NCBI GenBank assembly: GCA_038120515.1
Contig: JAYOLW010000009.1
Location: 1-58,728 of the forward strand
Reading direction: 5' to 3'
DNA: 58,728 bases
Origin: JADHOX01 sp038120515
GTDB taxonomy: Bacteria; Pseudomonadota; Alphaproteobacteria; Rickettsiales; JABIRX01
Position 1 is the stretch's first letter, and each line of letters starts with the position of its first letter. Below, one piece after another: positions 1-8,669 of the stretch. Under the pieces are notes generated by a model that did no database searches, was not told the origin of the DNA, and saw only the letters and a list, made by a program, of their open reading frames with translations. The position numbers and the translations under genes are program-made.

Positions 1-73
1 CTCCTCTTATCATAAGGCTTTAGATAAGGGAAATAGAGTAAATGTTATCAATCAAAATAATTAGTTTGCCACC

Positions 74-601
74 ATGATTGATTTAATAATATACATTTCT
101 CAACTGCTCAAAAAAATTATTGTTTCTGTTGGAGGGGTCTTGAGTAAAGATTTTAAACATATCAAAAAATTGGTTGCGTGGGTAAATAATAAATTATCCA
201 AAAAAACGGGAAGATTCTTTATAATATCATTTCTGTTAATCAATTTAACAGAGCATGCTTTTATTAGCTTTGTCCAACATGAAGCGCTAATCTATAGAAA
301 TTTTGACATTGGTTTAAAGTTGTTTTTTGCTTCTTTTTTAGCATCCTCTTTGAGTCCAGAAATAGTATCGCCAAATATTACCGCTATATATAATTTGAAA
401 ATTATGGGTCTGGATTTTGGATGTTATTTCTCGCTATTACTATTTTTAATAATTTATTTATTGGCAAATTACTCTTTATTAAAATGGATGTCTAAAAAAG
501 ACGATCAAGGAGCTGTAATTGCTAGTAATAAGAAAATTATCACTATTTCTTTTATAATGCTTATTTCATGGATATTTTCCACTCTACCGTTCTTTCTTTA
601 G
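74..601 (+). CDS. Hypothetical integral membrane protein
   Basis: I do not recognise a family. The 175-residue product begins with an amphipathic, lysine-containing stretch of about 45 residues and then has several hydrophobic segments (about residues 48-65, 80-95, 118-132 and 155-174), so it is probably a multi-pass inner membrane protein. It lies at the left edge of the window, probably still inside the integrative element whose integrase is at 4877-6070. Its 3' end overlaps the convergent gene at 561-851 by 41 bases, which is unusual and makes one of the two start or stop assignments slightly suspect. Both proteins nevertheless have plausible composition. Confidence 0.5.
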   Translation: MIDLIIYISQLLKKIIVSVGGVLSKDFKHIKKLVAWVNNKLSKKTGRFFIISFLLINLTEHAFISFVQHEALIYRNFDIGLKLFFASFLASSLSPEIVSPNITAIYNLKIMGLDFGCYFSLLLFLIIYLLANYSLLKWMSKKDDQGAVIASNKKIITISFIMLISWIFSTLPFFL

Positions 602-851
602 GCTGCCTTTCTTTGATGTAATCTTTAATCAGTTTACCAAGGCGATATTTTGATTTTGGAAAAACAAAACCAATTACCGAAATTTGCCTTGCTTCAATTC
701 CTAATTTATAAGCCAAATCTCCACCTTGTTTTATTGCACAACTTTTATTGGTAGCTATCACCTTTTTTGTGTAGCAAGTTTTACCAATAACCTTTGGTTT
801 TTCTGGATAAATACGTATGTAATATTGGTTTAATTGTCCTTTTCGGCTCAT
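561..851 (-). CDS. Hypothetical small basic protein
   Basis: This 96-residue, lysine- and tyrosine-rich cytoplasmic protein begins MSRKGQLNQYY and has no family that I recognise. Its composition (many K, R, Y, I) suggests a small nucleic-acid-associated protein, but no motif proves it. It is transcribed in the same direction as the replication and integrase genes of the element, 361 bases downstream of the primase gene. Its 3' end overlaps the convergent membrane-protein gene by 41 bases. Probably accessory cargo of the integrative element. Confidence 0.45.
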   Translation of the reverse strand: MSRKGQLNQYYIRIYPEKPKVIGKTCYTKKVIATNKSCAIKQGGDLAYKLGIEARQISVIGFVFPKSKYRLGKLIKDYIKERQPKERTVEWKISMK

Positions 852-1212
852 ATTTGATTCAAAATTTGAATTTGTTAATTCAATCCTAATTAGGGCTTTA
901 TTCTATAAGCTTTATCGTGCTTTCGCAATTATAATTTAATTTTATTAACTGCCAAATAAGGCCTATTTTTTAGAGCTACTTAACTGATAAATAGATATTT
1001 CCTAGCCAACAATATTTTACCTGTATGTAGTCAATAAAGTTATTGTTGATATTCTTGATAATATCAGTGTAAACAAGCTCTCTAGCTGCACTGCATACCA
1101 TGATATTCTATGTTATTCTAATTTAAGAATAACAACAGTAACAGAATGGCATATCATCACTGAACCCTTATACAATAAAACAAAACCAAGAATAGCTAAA
1201 ATATCATTGATT
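852..1212. other. 361-bp intergenic stretch with nested inverted repeats
   Basis: No gene is visible here. The right part holds two nested inverted repeats. The outer arms are ATGATAT (1100-1106) and ATATCAT (1151-1157). The inner arms are TGTTATTC (1111-1118) and GAATAACA (1127-1134), with an 8-base loop. Together they could form a cruciform or a long hairpin about 55 bases downstream of the stop codon of the primase gene. No T-run follows, so it is not an obvious intrinsic terminator. A replication-origin or regulatory role is possible but unproven. Confidence 0.4.
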
Positions 1213-3606
1213 TTATTCTTCTGACCATCTTTGCAATAAGTCTGGGTTAAAAGAATATGAATACTTGCCTCTTTGCTGATATGATGGCGCTGTTATTGAC
1301 TCACTCAAATAATTATATTGAACCAAAATATCAATAATCTCGCCCAATCCTTTTCTAAAGGGTGTAAATTTTCTTCCTAGTTCATATTCTGTAAATTCCT
1401 TTTTAAAGAACTCACTATTGTTGCCAGATTTAAACTTTTCCTTTGCTTTTTCTAGAAAATTCAAGGCATTTGCTTTTTGTCTATTATCATTTCCTATTAT
1501 GCCGTAAATTCTAACTGCATGACTTTCTAAATATTCGCAAAATTTGATTGCTTTAGATATAGTGTTTTTATCAATGCTCTTTGTGGCATTATTGGCCTTG
1601 CATAGATGAAAGATTAAACATAATGCAGGCAATAGTTTATGATATTTTCCAAAATGTTGCGCTAATAAGTTTTTACCTACTTTTGTAAAATCCCTTATTT
1701 TTTTGTTTATCTTGATATACCAATCCACATATAAAGACTGCGCTTCATCGCTAAAAATAAAGAAGGGATAAAATTTGCCATTCTTTTCTATTTCTCCAGA
1801 GGAGGTATTAAAAAAATCTGCTTCTATTAGATAATTGACTATCTCCAATATTTTTTCTCTAGCCTTTTGGTTTGGCACTTCATCAACATAATTAAGATTT
1901 TCGTTAGGATTAGGATATACAAATAATTGAAATCTTTGCAGTAAACCATCATTTAAGTTAGTAGCTGCTCTCTCTATATAAGATTTGATTTTATCGTGTT
2001 GGGTAGTTCCAATAATTGATATTGCAGCATTTAAAGCCGTTACATATCCTCTTATAATCGTATCACTTTTGGGAGATGATGTACCACTCCAACTTTCTAA
2101 AAAGTAAGATCTATCAGAATCATTTTCTTTTTTTTCTAGCTCAGAAATAAAACCAGATAATTCATCACGCTCTAAAAGAATAGATGAGTTATCGTTATCC
2201 CTTAATATTTCCGTAATCTTTTGAGTCGTAGCGTGATTAATTCTAAACCTTTTTAAGCATGGCTTTTGAGGTTCTTTTAACTCATTCAATTTATTTTCTA
2301 TGTCATTTGTAGGGTTGGCCTTTTTTATTAATTTTTTAAGTTCTTCCTCTAGTGCCTGTTTTTTAATCTTATACAAATTAGATTGGCTTTCATATTCAGA
2401 CATTTTATTTATATACTCCTCTTCTGCAATTTTTTCTAATCCAGCAAAGAAAAATAATGCCTCTTTTAAAGAGTCTGATTTTCTAGAGCTTGGGTTGCAT
2501 ACAATACCACCCCATAAATTAGGAGGAACGCAAAAATTATCTTTCCTCTTGGGTTTTATTAAAGCTCTCCCAGCTATAAGAGAAGAGAGGCCAGTTATTA
2601 ATGGAATTGCAATAAAATCATTTGGAACGGTGAGACGAAGAGATGTATCTTCAACAAAATCTTTTAGTTCATCTGGCAAACATTCTTCAAGGTTAAGTTC
2701 TTTTACCTCTAGTAAGTCACCAACTTCTATTTTTCCTAACTTTTTATCGTTAAAATCTTCTGCTATAGAATTGATAGGCAGTTTATTTTGAGAATATTGA
2801 AAAGCAGAATTAACACACTTTAAAATTTGCCCCTGTGGAAATTTTGGCCTTACTTTAAAATTATTAAATTCCTTTAAAAGTTCAAATATAAGTGTTTTAG
2901 ATAATCCAAACTCTTTACCTTTGCAGGCCAATATATAAAAGCTACTGTCACGCTCCCCTTGACCCAATTCCGGTTGGTTTGTCAAAAAATCCTTAAATCT
3001 ATCTTGGTCTATTTTTAAATCTTGGGGATGATAATTTCCTTCTGGCGTTACATGAACTTCTGGTAATTGTTGATTATTTACTAAATCTGCAACTATTGAT
3101 TCTGGCAGTTCTTTTATATCAGAAAATGAATGAGATGATAAAATATTAAAGCTATATTTCCTGCCATTTGGCAAGGTAGAGTTGGGGATTACGACCTGTC
3201 TTTTTTTACCTTTAAATTCAATTGATGGAAAATCTGATAAACTATTCTTTGTATCAAGATTTAGAAATTTATTGGGTTTTTTATAATATAAATGAAATCC
3301 ACCGCTAGCGGTATTGGTTATAATTCCAGCATGCGCCATGAAATTATAATTATAGTATTCTGACATTTTTTCTAGACTCTCACTGCCAAGATTATTTTTT
3401 TCATCTTTTCCGTGATTATTATCTACATCAATCACCAAATAATTATCTGGAATGACCCAGCCAACACTTTGAGATTTAATGTTAAGAATACCATCTTTTG
3501 ACCATTCTTTATTTTGCCAATTTTTCTCTGTTGGTATTTTGCCATTTAAAGCTATAAGAACCATCTTGCTTTGATGGTATAATTCAATTGTCTTTCGCAA
3601 ATTCAT
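1213..3606 (-). CDS. Primase-polymerase / DUF3987 replication protein
   Basis: Mobile-element replication protein of about 797 residues. The N-terminal third is a primase-polymerase (AEP superfamily) domain: VIDVD (D60, D62) supplies the metal-binding DxD, SGGFHLYY (H105) the sxH motif and SIEFKG (E130) the third acidic site. The C-terminal two thirds matches DUF3987, a helicase-like region common in prophages and integrative elements, with a P-loop-like NPSSRKSD. The frame is open upstream to 3756, but that extension overlaps the preceding HTH gene and has a non-coding composition. I therefore chose the ATG at 3606, 10 bases after that gene's stop. The protein probably initiates or supports replication of the excised element. 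The domain assignment is from motifs; the exact role is inferred. Confidence 0.8.
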   Translation of the reverse strand: MNLRKTIELYHQSKMVLIALNGKIPTEKNWQNKEWSKDGILNIKSQSVGWVIPDNYLVIDVDNNHGKDEKNNLGSESLEKMSEYYNYNFMAHAGIITNTASGGFHLYYKKPNKFLNLDTKNSLSDFPSIEFKGKKRQVVIPNSTLPNGRKYSFNILSSHSFSDIKELPESIVADLVNNQQLPEVHVTPEGNYHPQDLKIDQDRFKDFLTNQPELGQGERDSSFYILACKGKEFGLSKTLIFELLKEFNNFKVRPKFPQGQILKCVNSAFQYSQNKLPINSIAEDFNDKKLGKIEVGDLLEVKELNLEECLPDELKDFVEDTSLRLTVPNDFIAIPLITGLSSLIAGRALIKPKRKDNFCVPPNLWGGIVCNPSSRKSDSLKEALFFFAGLEKIAEEEYINKMSEYESQSNLYKIKKQALEEELKKLIKKANPTNDIENKLNELKEPQKPCLKRFRINHATTQKITEILRDNDNSSILLERDELSGFISELEKKENDSDRSYFLESWSGTSSPKSDTIIRGYVTALNAAISIIGTTQHDKIKSYIERAATNLNDGLLQRFQLFVYPNPNENLNYVDEVPNQKAREKILEIVNYLIEADFFNTSSGEIEKNGKFYPFFIFSDEAQSLYVDWYIKINKKIRDFTKVGKNLLAQHFGKYHKLLPALCLIFHLCKANNATKSIDKNTISKAIKFCEYLESHAVRIYGIIGNDNRQKANALNFLEKAKEKFKSGNNSEFFKKEFTEYELGRKFTPFRKGLGEIIDILVQYNYLSESITAPSYQQRGKYSYSFNPDLLQRWSEE

Positions 3607-3616
3607 CTGTCGTAAA

Positions 3617-3841
3617 TTAATTATTTTTGGTAGAAATGATAAAAGAATTTTGAACTGCGACCGCCGCATTTTCTTCAAGTTTTTTTTCAACTTCATCAAG
3701 ATCAAACCTCCATTGTCTGCCAAGTTTCTTGGATGGAAGTTTCCCCCATCTTGCAAGGTCTCTTATATATTGAGTATTCATTGATAAAGCTTCCGCCAAC
3801 TCCTGAGTGGTTAGATTTTTTGTTTTTATATTACTATTCAT
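3617..3841 (-). CDS. Helix-turn-helix DNA-binding protein (excisionase type)
   Basis: This 74-residue protein has the winged helix-turn-helix pattern of the MerR/excisionase (Xis, helix_turn_helix_17) group: TTQELAEALSMNTQYIRDLA as the first helices, then LPSKKLGRQWRF as the wing, where such proteins bind DNA. It starts inside the end of the preceding AlpA-like gene (8-base overlap) and ends 10 bases before the primase gene, so the three are almost certainly one transcript. It probably controls excision or element gene expression. The two tandem HTH genes may be activator and excisionase, but which does which cannot be told from sequence. Confidence 0.75.
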   Translation of the reverse strand: MNSNIKTKNLTTQELAEALSMNTQYIRDLARWGKLPSKKLGRQWRFDLDEVEKKLEENAAVAVQNSFIISTKNN

Positions 3842-4037
3842 CTTGACCTCCGTTATTTGGAGATGGCAATTTTGACTCTATCCAAAAATTTATATCAGAT
3901 TCAAGCCAGCCTACACAACGACTGCCGATTTTAATTGTATTGGGAAACTTATTTTGTGTGATTAGATGATAAATGTAGGAACGAGATAATCCTGTTCTTA
4001 ATTTGACTTCTGGTAGTCGTAATATTTTTTTGTCCAT
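3834..4037 (-). CDS. AlpA-family helix-turn-helix regulator
   Basis: This 67-residue protein resembles AlpA phage regulators: RLPEVKLRTGLSRSYIYHLI forms the helix-turn-helix, FPNTIKIGSRCVGWLESDI the wing, and the family's WIES-type tail follows. AlpA proteins activate integrase or excisionase genes of P4-like elements. The gene lies between the integrase-side operon and the replication gene and overlaps the next HTH gene by 8 bases. An 8-bp inverted repeat (4061-4084) sits 24 bases upstream of the start codon and is a candidate operator. Confidence 0.8.
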   Translation of the reverse strand: MDKKILRLPEVKLRTGLSRSYIYHLITQNKFPNTIKIGSRCVGWLESDINFWIESKLPSPNNGGQDE

Positions 4038-4060
4038 AGTTAGTTCTTAAATAAATTACT

Positions 4061-4084
4061 AAGATTGCAATGAGGCGCAATCTT
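4061..4084. promoter_or_regulatory. 8-bp inverted repeat upstream of alpA-like gene
   Basis: AAGATTGC (4061-4068) and GCAATCTT (4077-4084) form a perfect 8-bp dyad with an 8-base spacer in the short gap between the 245-residue gene and the AlpA-like gene. On the transcribed strand it is not followed by a T-run, so an operator is more likely than a terminator. Confidence 0.4.
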
Positions 4085-4135
4085 TATAAGAACCATAAGA
4101 ACAACTATGGAAAAGTGGAAATGGAGCTATAACGA

Positions 4136-4873
4136 TTATTTTTTTTCAATTAACTCCATAGATTTTTTATCAAGTCTTTCAATTGATTTTCTTGTCTGAT
4201 GTATTGATGAAGCTTTTATTTTGCCAATTTTAAAAATAGCCTCAACAAAATAGAAATATGCACTACGCTCTTGTTTAGTTCTATCAGTAGCAGTGGGGTC
4301 AAAACTCCTTGTTGCTAATCTTCCAGTTAAATAATGAAAAGTTGATGCTAAATATTCTGATAAATAATAATTAAATGGAATTTTCTTATTGCCCCTTTCA
4401 TTTTTGGGGTTCTTTAAATCTTTATCTAAACTTTCTTTGAAAGTGTCAGTTTGCCTTATAGCCTCACCAATTAAAAGACGAGACTTCAATATTTTTTCAC
4501 TATCAGGAAAAATTTGAAAATATGTATCCTTTAAATAATCTGATTCCATCAATAGCTCTTTAATCTCCCACGGCATTTTGTCTAATTCTGCCCCAAGGTT
4601 GCCTAACATTTTATCAATCTTTTTAAGATATTTATAAATCTGATTATCAGTTGGTATTTTTCTATCTCTATCATAATCAAATAAGATTGTGTATATCTCA
4701 TTTGCTATTTTATCCAATATTTCCTTTTCTTCTCTTATAGAATCTTTCAAGGGTAATTTTTCTAATTCCTTTATTATTTGCTCTAAGATTTGAGATTTAT
4801 CTTCTTCAATCACAACAGACAGGGAATTGTTACCAGTTTTTATTTCAGATTTAAAACTTCTATTTTTCGCCAT
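4136..4873 (-). CDS. Hypothetical protein downstream of integrase
   Basis: This 245-residue, highly charged, mostly helical protein (long runs of E, K, D, I, L) has no signal peptide or membrane segment, and I recognise no family. It begins 3 bases after the integrase stop codon, so the two genes are presumably co-transcribed and co-translated. Unknown genes in this position of tRNA-borne elements are often partner or regulatory proteins, but nothing in this sequence proves a role. A central stretch of basic residues (FYFVEAIFKIGKIKASSIHQ, then an R/K-rich tail) might contact nucleic acid. Confidence 0.6.
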   Translation of the reverse strand: MAKNRSFKSEIKTGNNSLSVVIEEDKSQILEQIIKELEKLPLKDSIREEKEILDKIANEIYTILFDYDRDRKIPTDNQIYKYLKKIDKMLGNLGAELDKMPWEIKELLMESDYLKDTYFQIFPDSEKILKSRLLIGEAIRQTDTFKESLDKDLKNPKNERGNKKIPFNYYLSEYLASTFHYLTGRLATRSFDPTATDRTKQERSAYFYFVEAIFKIGKIKASSIHQTRKSIERLDKKSMELIEKK

Positions 4874-4876
4874 TGT

Positions 4877-6070
4877 CTAATCTCTGGTTTTATCCAAGTA
4901 ATCAGCCCAATCTTGCATCATCTCAAAACGTTGCTCTAGGTATTTGGCTTTGTTGTAAGTGCCACGAATTTTATTATCCTCAACATGAGATAATTGATAT
5001 TCAATCCAATCACGATTGTAATTTTGTTCGTTAAGTATGGTTGATCCTGTATGTCTAGCACCGTGAGGGGTCATTTTTCCATCAGATAACTTTTTAGTTA
5101 TTTTAATCATCGCAACATCAGACATAGGCTTATTTCTATTTATTCTGCCCGGAAATAATAAGTCGCCATTGCCATTAACAGTTTTTATTTTTTCAATTAC
5201 ATCTAATGCTTGCTTTGATAATGGCACTAAATGATCTCTACCTCTTTTCATTCTGTCGGCTGGTATGTGCCAAATGGCCTCTTTTAAATTAAATTCGTCC
5301 CATTTTGCACCTCTGATTTCACCCGGTCTTTGAAGCGTTAAAACAAGTAATTTGATTGAAAGGGCAGTTTGATTATATTCTTCATAATCATAAAGCTTTC
5401 TAAGAAAGTCTGGTAATTCTTTTTCTGATAAATGATCTCTGTTTTTATGTTTATGCTTTTTTAAGAATTTTGCCCTACCAAGAGCAGGGTTGGTATCACA
5501 AATTGATTGAGAAATGGCATAATCAAATATTTCTGTGCAATAACCATTTATTCTTTGAGCTACAGTAATTGCGCCTCTATTTTCAATATTTCTTAGAATT
5601 TGTATTATATCTGGAATAGTAACATCTTTAATTGCTTTCCAGCCAATTATTGGAAAAACATCTTTTTCTAATCTGCTTTTTATATTATTAGCATGTTTTT
5701 CTGTCCAATTCTGCTTTGTATACCAGTCTTGAGCAATTTTTTCAAAAGTTCTTTCTGATTCAACAACCGCTTTTTGCCTAACAGTTTTTTTATGAGTAGT
5801 TGGGTTAATGCCTTGTTTTAATAATTCTTTAGCTTCATCTCTAAGTATTCTAGCTTGTGCTAGACTAACTTTATCCGCCTCATTGCCAAACTTACCAATA
5901 GTATAGATGTTATTCTTACCATTGAATTTATAAGGCATCTGCCACACCTTAGCACCACTAGGCCTTATAATCATTCTAAGAGCGTCTTGGTCAAAGAGAA
6001 AATACTCTTTATCCTTCGGTTTAGCCTCAGATATTTTTTTATGTGTTAGTTTTTCGTTAATTTTTGGCAT
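4877..6070 (-). CDS. int: Tyrosine recombinase (P4-type integrase)
   Basis: This 397-residue site-specific recombinase has the N-terminal DUF4102 arm-binding domain (LTHKKISEAKPKDKEYFLFD), a central SAM-like core-binding domain, and the C-terminal catalytic domain. The catalytic residues are visible: R in LTLQRPGEIRGAKW, H and R in PHGARHTGST, the second H in LSHVEDNKIRG, and the nucleophilic tyrosine in GTYNKA. Length and order are those of P4/CP4-57 integrases, which insert into the 3' ends of tRNA genes. The gene starts 158 bases from the 3' end of tRNA-fMet and points away from it, as expected if that tRNA is the attachment site. It heads an operon with the 245-residue gene. Confidence 0.93.
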   Translation of the reverse strand: MPKINEKLTHKKISEAKPKDKEYFLFDQDALRMIIRPSGAKVWQMPYKFNGKNNIYTIGKFGNEADKVSLAQARILRDEAKELLKQGINPTTHKKTVRQKAVVESERTFEKIAQDWYTKQNWTEKHANNIKSRLEKDVFPIIGWKAIKDVTIPDIIQILRNIENRGAITVAQRINGYCTEIFDYAISQSICDTNPALGRAKFLKKHKHKNRDHLSEKELPDFLRKLYDYEEYNQTALSIKLLVLTLQRPGEIRGAKWDEFNLKEAIWHIPADRMKRGRDHLVPLSKQALDVIEKIKTVNGNGDLLFPGRINRNKPMSDVAMIKITKKLSDGKMTPHGARHTGSTILNEQNYNRDWIEYQLSHVEDNKIRGTYNKAKYLEQRFEMMQDWADYLDKTRD

Positions 6071-6116
6071 GTATTTTTAATGTATTTGTTTTTTTATACA
6101 TTAACTTATACATTAA
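6068..6116. promoter_or_regulatory. Cluster of ATGTAT/ATACAT half-sites at integrase start
   Basis: Four related heptamers lie around the integrase start: ATGTATT (6069-6075), AATGTATT (6079-6086), and two copies of TTATACATTA (6094-6103 and 6106-6115) spaced 12 bp apart. The two left copies are inverted relative to the two right copies. Such iterated sites next to an integrase gene are typical of arm-type integrase or excisionase binding sites or an autoregulatory operator. The region is AT-rich, so chance is a real alternative. Confidence 0.35.
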
Positions 6117-6172
6117 AAAAATCCAGATTTTATTGGATTCACAAGGAAGAGCTTGGACTGTTAAAAGCTGTA

Positions 6173-6193
6173 AAGCCTTGTTTTATAAGGCTT
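6173..6193 (-). terminator. Hairpin downstream of tRNA-fMet
   Basis: AAGCCTT (6173-6179) and AAGGCTT (6187-6193) form a 7-bp stem with a 7-base loop, 36 bases beyond the tRNA CCA end on the tRNA's strand. It may end the tRNA transcript, but the following T-run is weak, and the hairpin could instead be part of the element's attachment region. Confidence 0.35.
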
Positions 6194-6228
6194 GAAAGGA
6201 ATTTCTTGGAAGTGTATGGAAGTAAGTT

Positions 6229-6305
<77 letters not shown>

Positions 6306-6346
6306 GTAACTTGAAATATCTGGTATAAAACAGATAGGCATGGATT

Positions 6347-6373
6347 ATTATATAAGTTATTGTTTTTAGTCAA
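6347..6373 (-). promoter_or_regulatory. Probable sigma-70 promoter of tRNA-fMet
   Basis: On the minus strand TTGACT (6368-6373) is followed after 15 bases by TATAAT (6347-6352), or after 17 bases by an overlapping TAATAA. The -10 lies about 42 bases upstream of the mature tRNA 5' end. The near-consensus boxes make this one of the more convincing promoters in the window. It is divergent from the promoter at 6409-6437. Confidence 0.55.
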
Positions 6374-6408
6374 GACATAAGCAAAGTTTTTAACAAATTA
6401 AAAATCAA

Positions 6409-6437
6409 TTGCTAAAAAGTTTGCATTTTTATATAAG
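6409..6437 (+). promoter_or_regulatory. Probable promoter of NlpD-like gene
   Basis: TTGCTA (6409-6414), a 17-base spacer and TATAAG (6432-6437) lie 33 bases upstream of the ATG at 6470. Spacing and boxes fit a sigma-70 promoter. Confidence 0.45.
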
Positions 6438-6469
6438 CAAAAAACAAATCTGAAACATATGTGTTTTAA

Positions 6470-7426
6470 ATGTTAAAATCTGCAGTTATATTAATTTTTC
6501 TTATTATTAATTTAGCGTCCTGTTCACAGGAGCCAGCTAAAATTGTTTATAAAGGTCATAATTTTTATGGTAAGAATATTGTAGATGATTCCATCTATCA
6601 ACGTCCTGCAAAAACAGTTGTTCAAGAGAAAAAAATTGAAACGTCTGAAGAAAATTCCTCAGAAATAGATGATTTTATCTCTGTTAAACCTGGAGATTCG
6701 CTGTTTTTAATTGCCAAGAATAATAAAATTCCACTTAGAAATCTAATAGAAGCCAACAATCTTGAACCACCATATAAATTGTATCCTGGAGATAAATTAA
6801 AAATTCCATCTCAGCGTAATACACACGTAGTTCGCTATGGTGAGAATATTTCAATTATTGCTCATAAATATGGTATAAGTAGTAATGATATTACTTCTAT
6901 CAATAACCTCTCAAGACCTTATATTATTCGCCCAGGACAAATTTTGGTTCTTCCATATAATATTGTAAATGCAGATACACAATTATCACAAAATAAAATT
7001 GCAATTAAAGCTGATCAAAATGAAGCTAAAGGGCTACAAAATAAAGCTGATAAATTTATCTATCCAGTCAATGGTAAGATTATTTCTGAATTTGGTGATG
7101 TTAGAAATGGGGTTAAAAATGATGGAATTAATATTTCTGCTAAAAAAGGTTCTGCTATTAAAACAACTGCAAGTGGTAAGGTGGTATATGTCGGAAATGC
7201 TTTAAAAGGTTATGGAAATCTTATTGTAATTAAACATGAAAATAACTGGTTGTCAGCTTATGCTCATAATGACGAAGTTTATATTACCAAAAATCAGGAA
7301 GTAAAACAAGGTGAGGTAATAGCAACTGTTGGGGTTACAGGTGATGTTGAAACCTCGCAATTATATTTTAGCTTAAGAAAAGGAAGGCAAGCTGTTGATC
7401 CTAAAATATATTTATCAACTTTTTAA
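6470..7426 (+). CDS. nlpD: NlpD-like lipoprotein: two LysM domains and degenerate LytM
   Basis: This 318-residue envelope protein has a lipoprotein signal with lipobox LASC (Cys18), then two LysM peptidoglycan-binding domains (about residues 70-113 and 119-162), then a C-terminal M23/LytM domain (about 206-318). The LytM zinc ligands are largely lost: the HxGxD motif reads NDGIN and the final HxH region reads LYFSLR, although YAHND is retained. This matches NlpD/EnvC-type proteins, which do not cut peptidoglycan but activate cell-division amidases. It is the last gene before the convergent pabB (4-base overlap) and has its own promoter beside tRNA-fMet. Family assignment is firm; the activator role is inferred from the family. 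Confidence 0.88.
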   Translation: MLKSAVILIFLIINLASCSQEPAKIVYKGHNFYGKNIVDDSIYQRPAKTVVQEKKIETSEENSSEIDDFISVKPGDSLFLIAKNNKIPLRNLIEANNLEPPYKLYPGDKLKIPSQRNTHVVRYGENISIIAHKYGISSNDITSINNLSRPYIIRPGQILVLPYNIVNADTQLSQNKIAIKADQNEAKGLQNKADKFIYPVNGKIISEFGDVRNGVKNDGINISAKKGSAIKTTASGKVVYVGNALKGYGNLIVIKHENNWLSAYAHNDEVYITKNQEVKQGEVIATVGVTGDVETSQLYFSLRKGRQAVDPKIYLSTF

Positions 7427-8658
7427 ATTAGTCCCAGCACTTTCCTAATTTTGGCAGCTTTTATATTTGTCTCAGCAAGTTCTAATTCAGGATCAGAATC
7501 ATAAGTTATACCTCCACCAACCTGATATTCAAAGTTATTGCCGTTAAAAATAATTGTTCTAATAACCACATTAAAGTCGCATGAGTTATTGTTATCAAAA
7601 TAACCAATAGCTCCAGAATAAATTCCTCTAGGTAATTTCTCAATTTTAGCAATTTTGTTCATCACGGCCTTCTTTGGGGCTCCCGTCATTGAGGCTGGTG
7701 GAAATGCGTTTCTTATGACATCAAAAGATGTCTTATCTTTGTCTTTTACTGCATTTACATCCGTTGACATATGAAATAAATTAGCAAATTCATCAACCAT
7801 ATATAATGGACCAGTTTTGACACTTCCTTTTTGTGCTGAAAGACTAAGATCATTTCTCATCAAGTCAATAATCATTAGATTTTCAGCCCTATCTTTAACA
7901 CTATTGGCTAAAATTTTCTTATTTTCATTTTTATCATCTTTTTTTATTGTGCCTTTAATTGGCCTTGATTTGATAATATCATGGTCAATTGTTATGAAGC
8001 GTTCCGGCGATGATGAAATAACATATTCGTTACCTCGCTTAAGTAATGCAGAATAGGGAGATGGAAATTCTTCTGACAGTTTTAGAAAAATATTTATTTT
8101 ACTAACATCTTCACTGAAACTACCAAAAAATTTTCTGGTTAAATTTAATTGATAATATTCTCCATTTAGAATGTCATTTTTGATCTCATTTACATATTGC
8201 TTAAATTGATCATCTGTCATGTTTGAAGAGCTATTAATAGGATTGATAACATGCTTTTTAGCTATGAAATTAAAATCAAAATTTTTAATAGCATCATAGG
8301 TGTTTTTATCTGTAAGCTCAAATTTTATCTTATTGGTTTTATGGCATATATAGATATGATTACGATAATATTGAAAATTTATTTCTTGATTTTGCTTTTT
8401 ATGAAAATTCCAAGCATCGAGTGATTCATAGGGGAAATAACCAAAGATCTTAGGGTTGTCATTAGCCAACAGTTTATTTTGTAAATAGATTTCAGAATTA
8501 ATAGTTTCAATCACATCAAAGCCAATAATTGATCTATTGCCACTATAGCTTGTGACTAGTGATGAATATAACACTGAATAATTTTTATATCTGCAATCGA
8601 TAAAAAATAAAATCTTCTTAAATAAAATTTGGCTAAAGTCAGTTTCAAATGTAAACAT
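7423..8658 (-). CDS. pabB: Aminodeoxychorismate synthase component I
   Basis: Chorismate-binding enzyme of 411 residues that makes 4-amino-4-deoxychorismate for folate p-aminobenzoate. The PIKGT motif (within SRPIKGTIKK) is diagnostic: the lysine forms the covalent intermediate in PabB, whereas anthranilate synthase has PIAGT. Other signatures are SSPERF, FPPASMTGAPKKA, GIYSGAIGYF and the closing GGGITYDSDPELELAET. The length lacks the fused PabC found in some bacteria, and no pabA or pabC is nearby. It starts 11 bases after the outer membrane factor gene and is therefore the last gene of the efflux operon transcript, an odd pairing that may simply reflect genome compaction. Confidence 0.9.
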   Translation of the reverse strand: MFTFETDFSQILFKKILFFIDCRYKNYSVLYSSLVTSYSGNRSIIGFDVIETINSEIYLQNKLLANDNPKIFGYFPYESLDAWNFHKKQNQEINFQYYRNHIYICHKTNKIKFELTDKNTYDAIKNFDFNFIAKKHVINPINSSSNMTDDQFKQYVNEIKNDILNGEYYQLNLTRKFFGSFSEDVSKINIFLKLSEEFPSPYSALLKRGNEYVISSSPERFITIDHDIIKSRPIKGTIKKDDKNENKKILANSVKDRAENLMIIDLMRNDLSLSAQKGSVKTGPLYMVDEFANLFHMSTDVNAVKDKDKTSFDVIRNAFPPASMTGAPKKAVMNKIAKIEKLPRGIYSGAIGYFDNNNSCDFNVVIRTIIFNGNNFEYQVGGGITYDSDPELELAETNIKAAKIRKVLGLI

Positions 8659-8669
8659 TCAAGCTAAAA

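Noticed and set aside
3607..3756. N-terminal extension of the primase gene to 3756
   Set aside because: It overlaps the HTH gene in another frame and its composition is non-coding; the ATG at 3606 fits the domain start and spacing.
7817..8056. Antisense open frames inside pabB, the outer membrane factor and pump genes
   Set aside because: They are opposite-strand shadows of genes with clear family motifs and lack ribosome sites.
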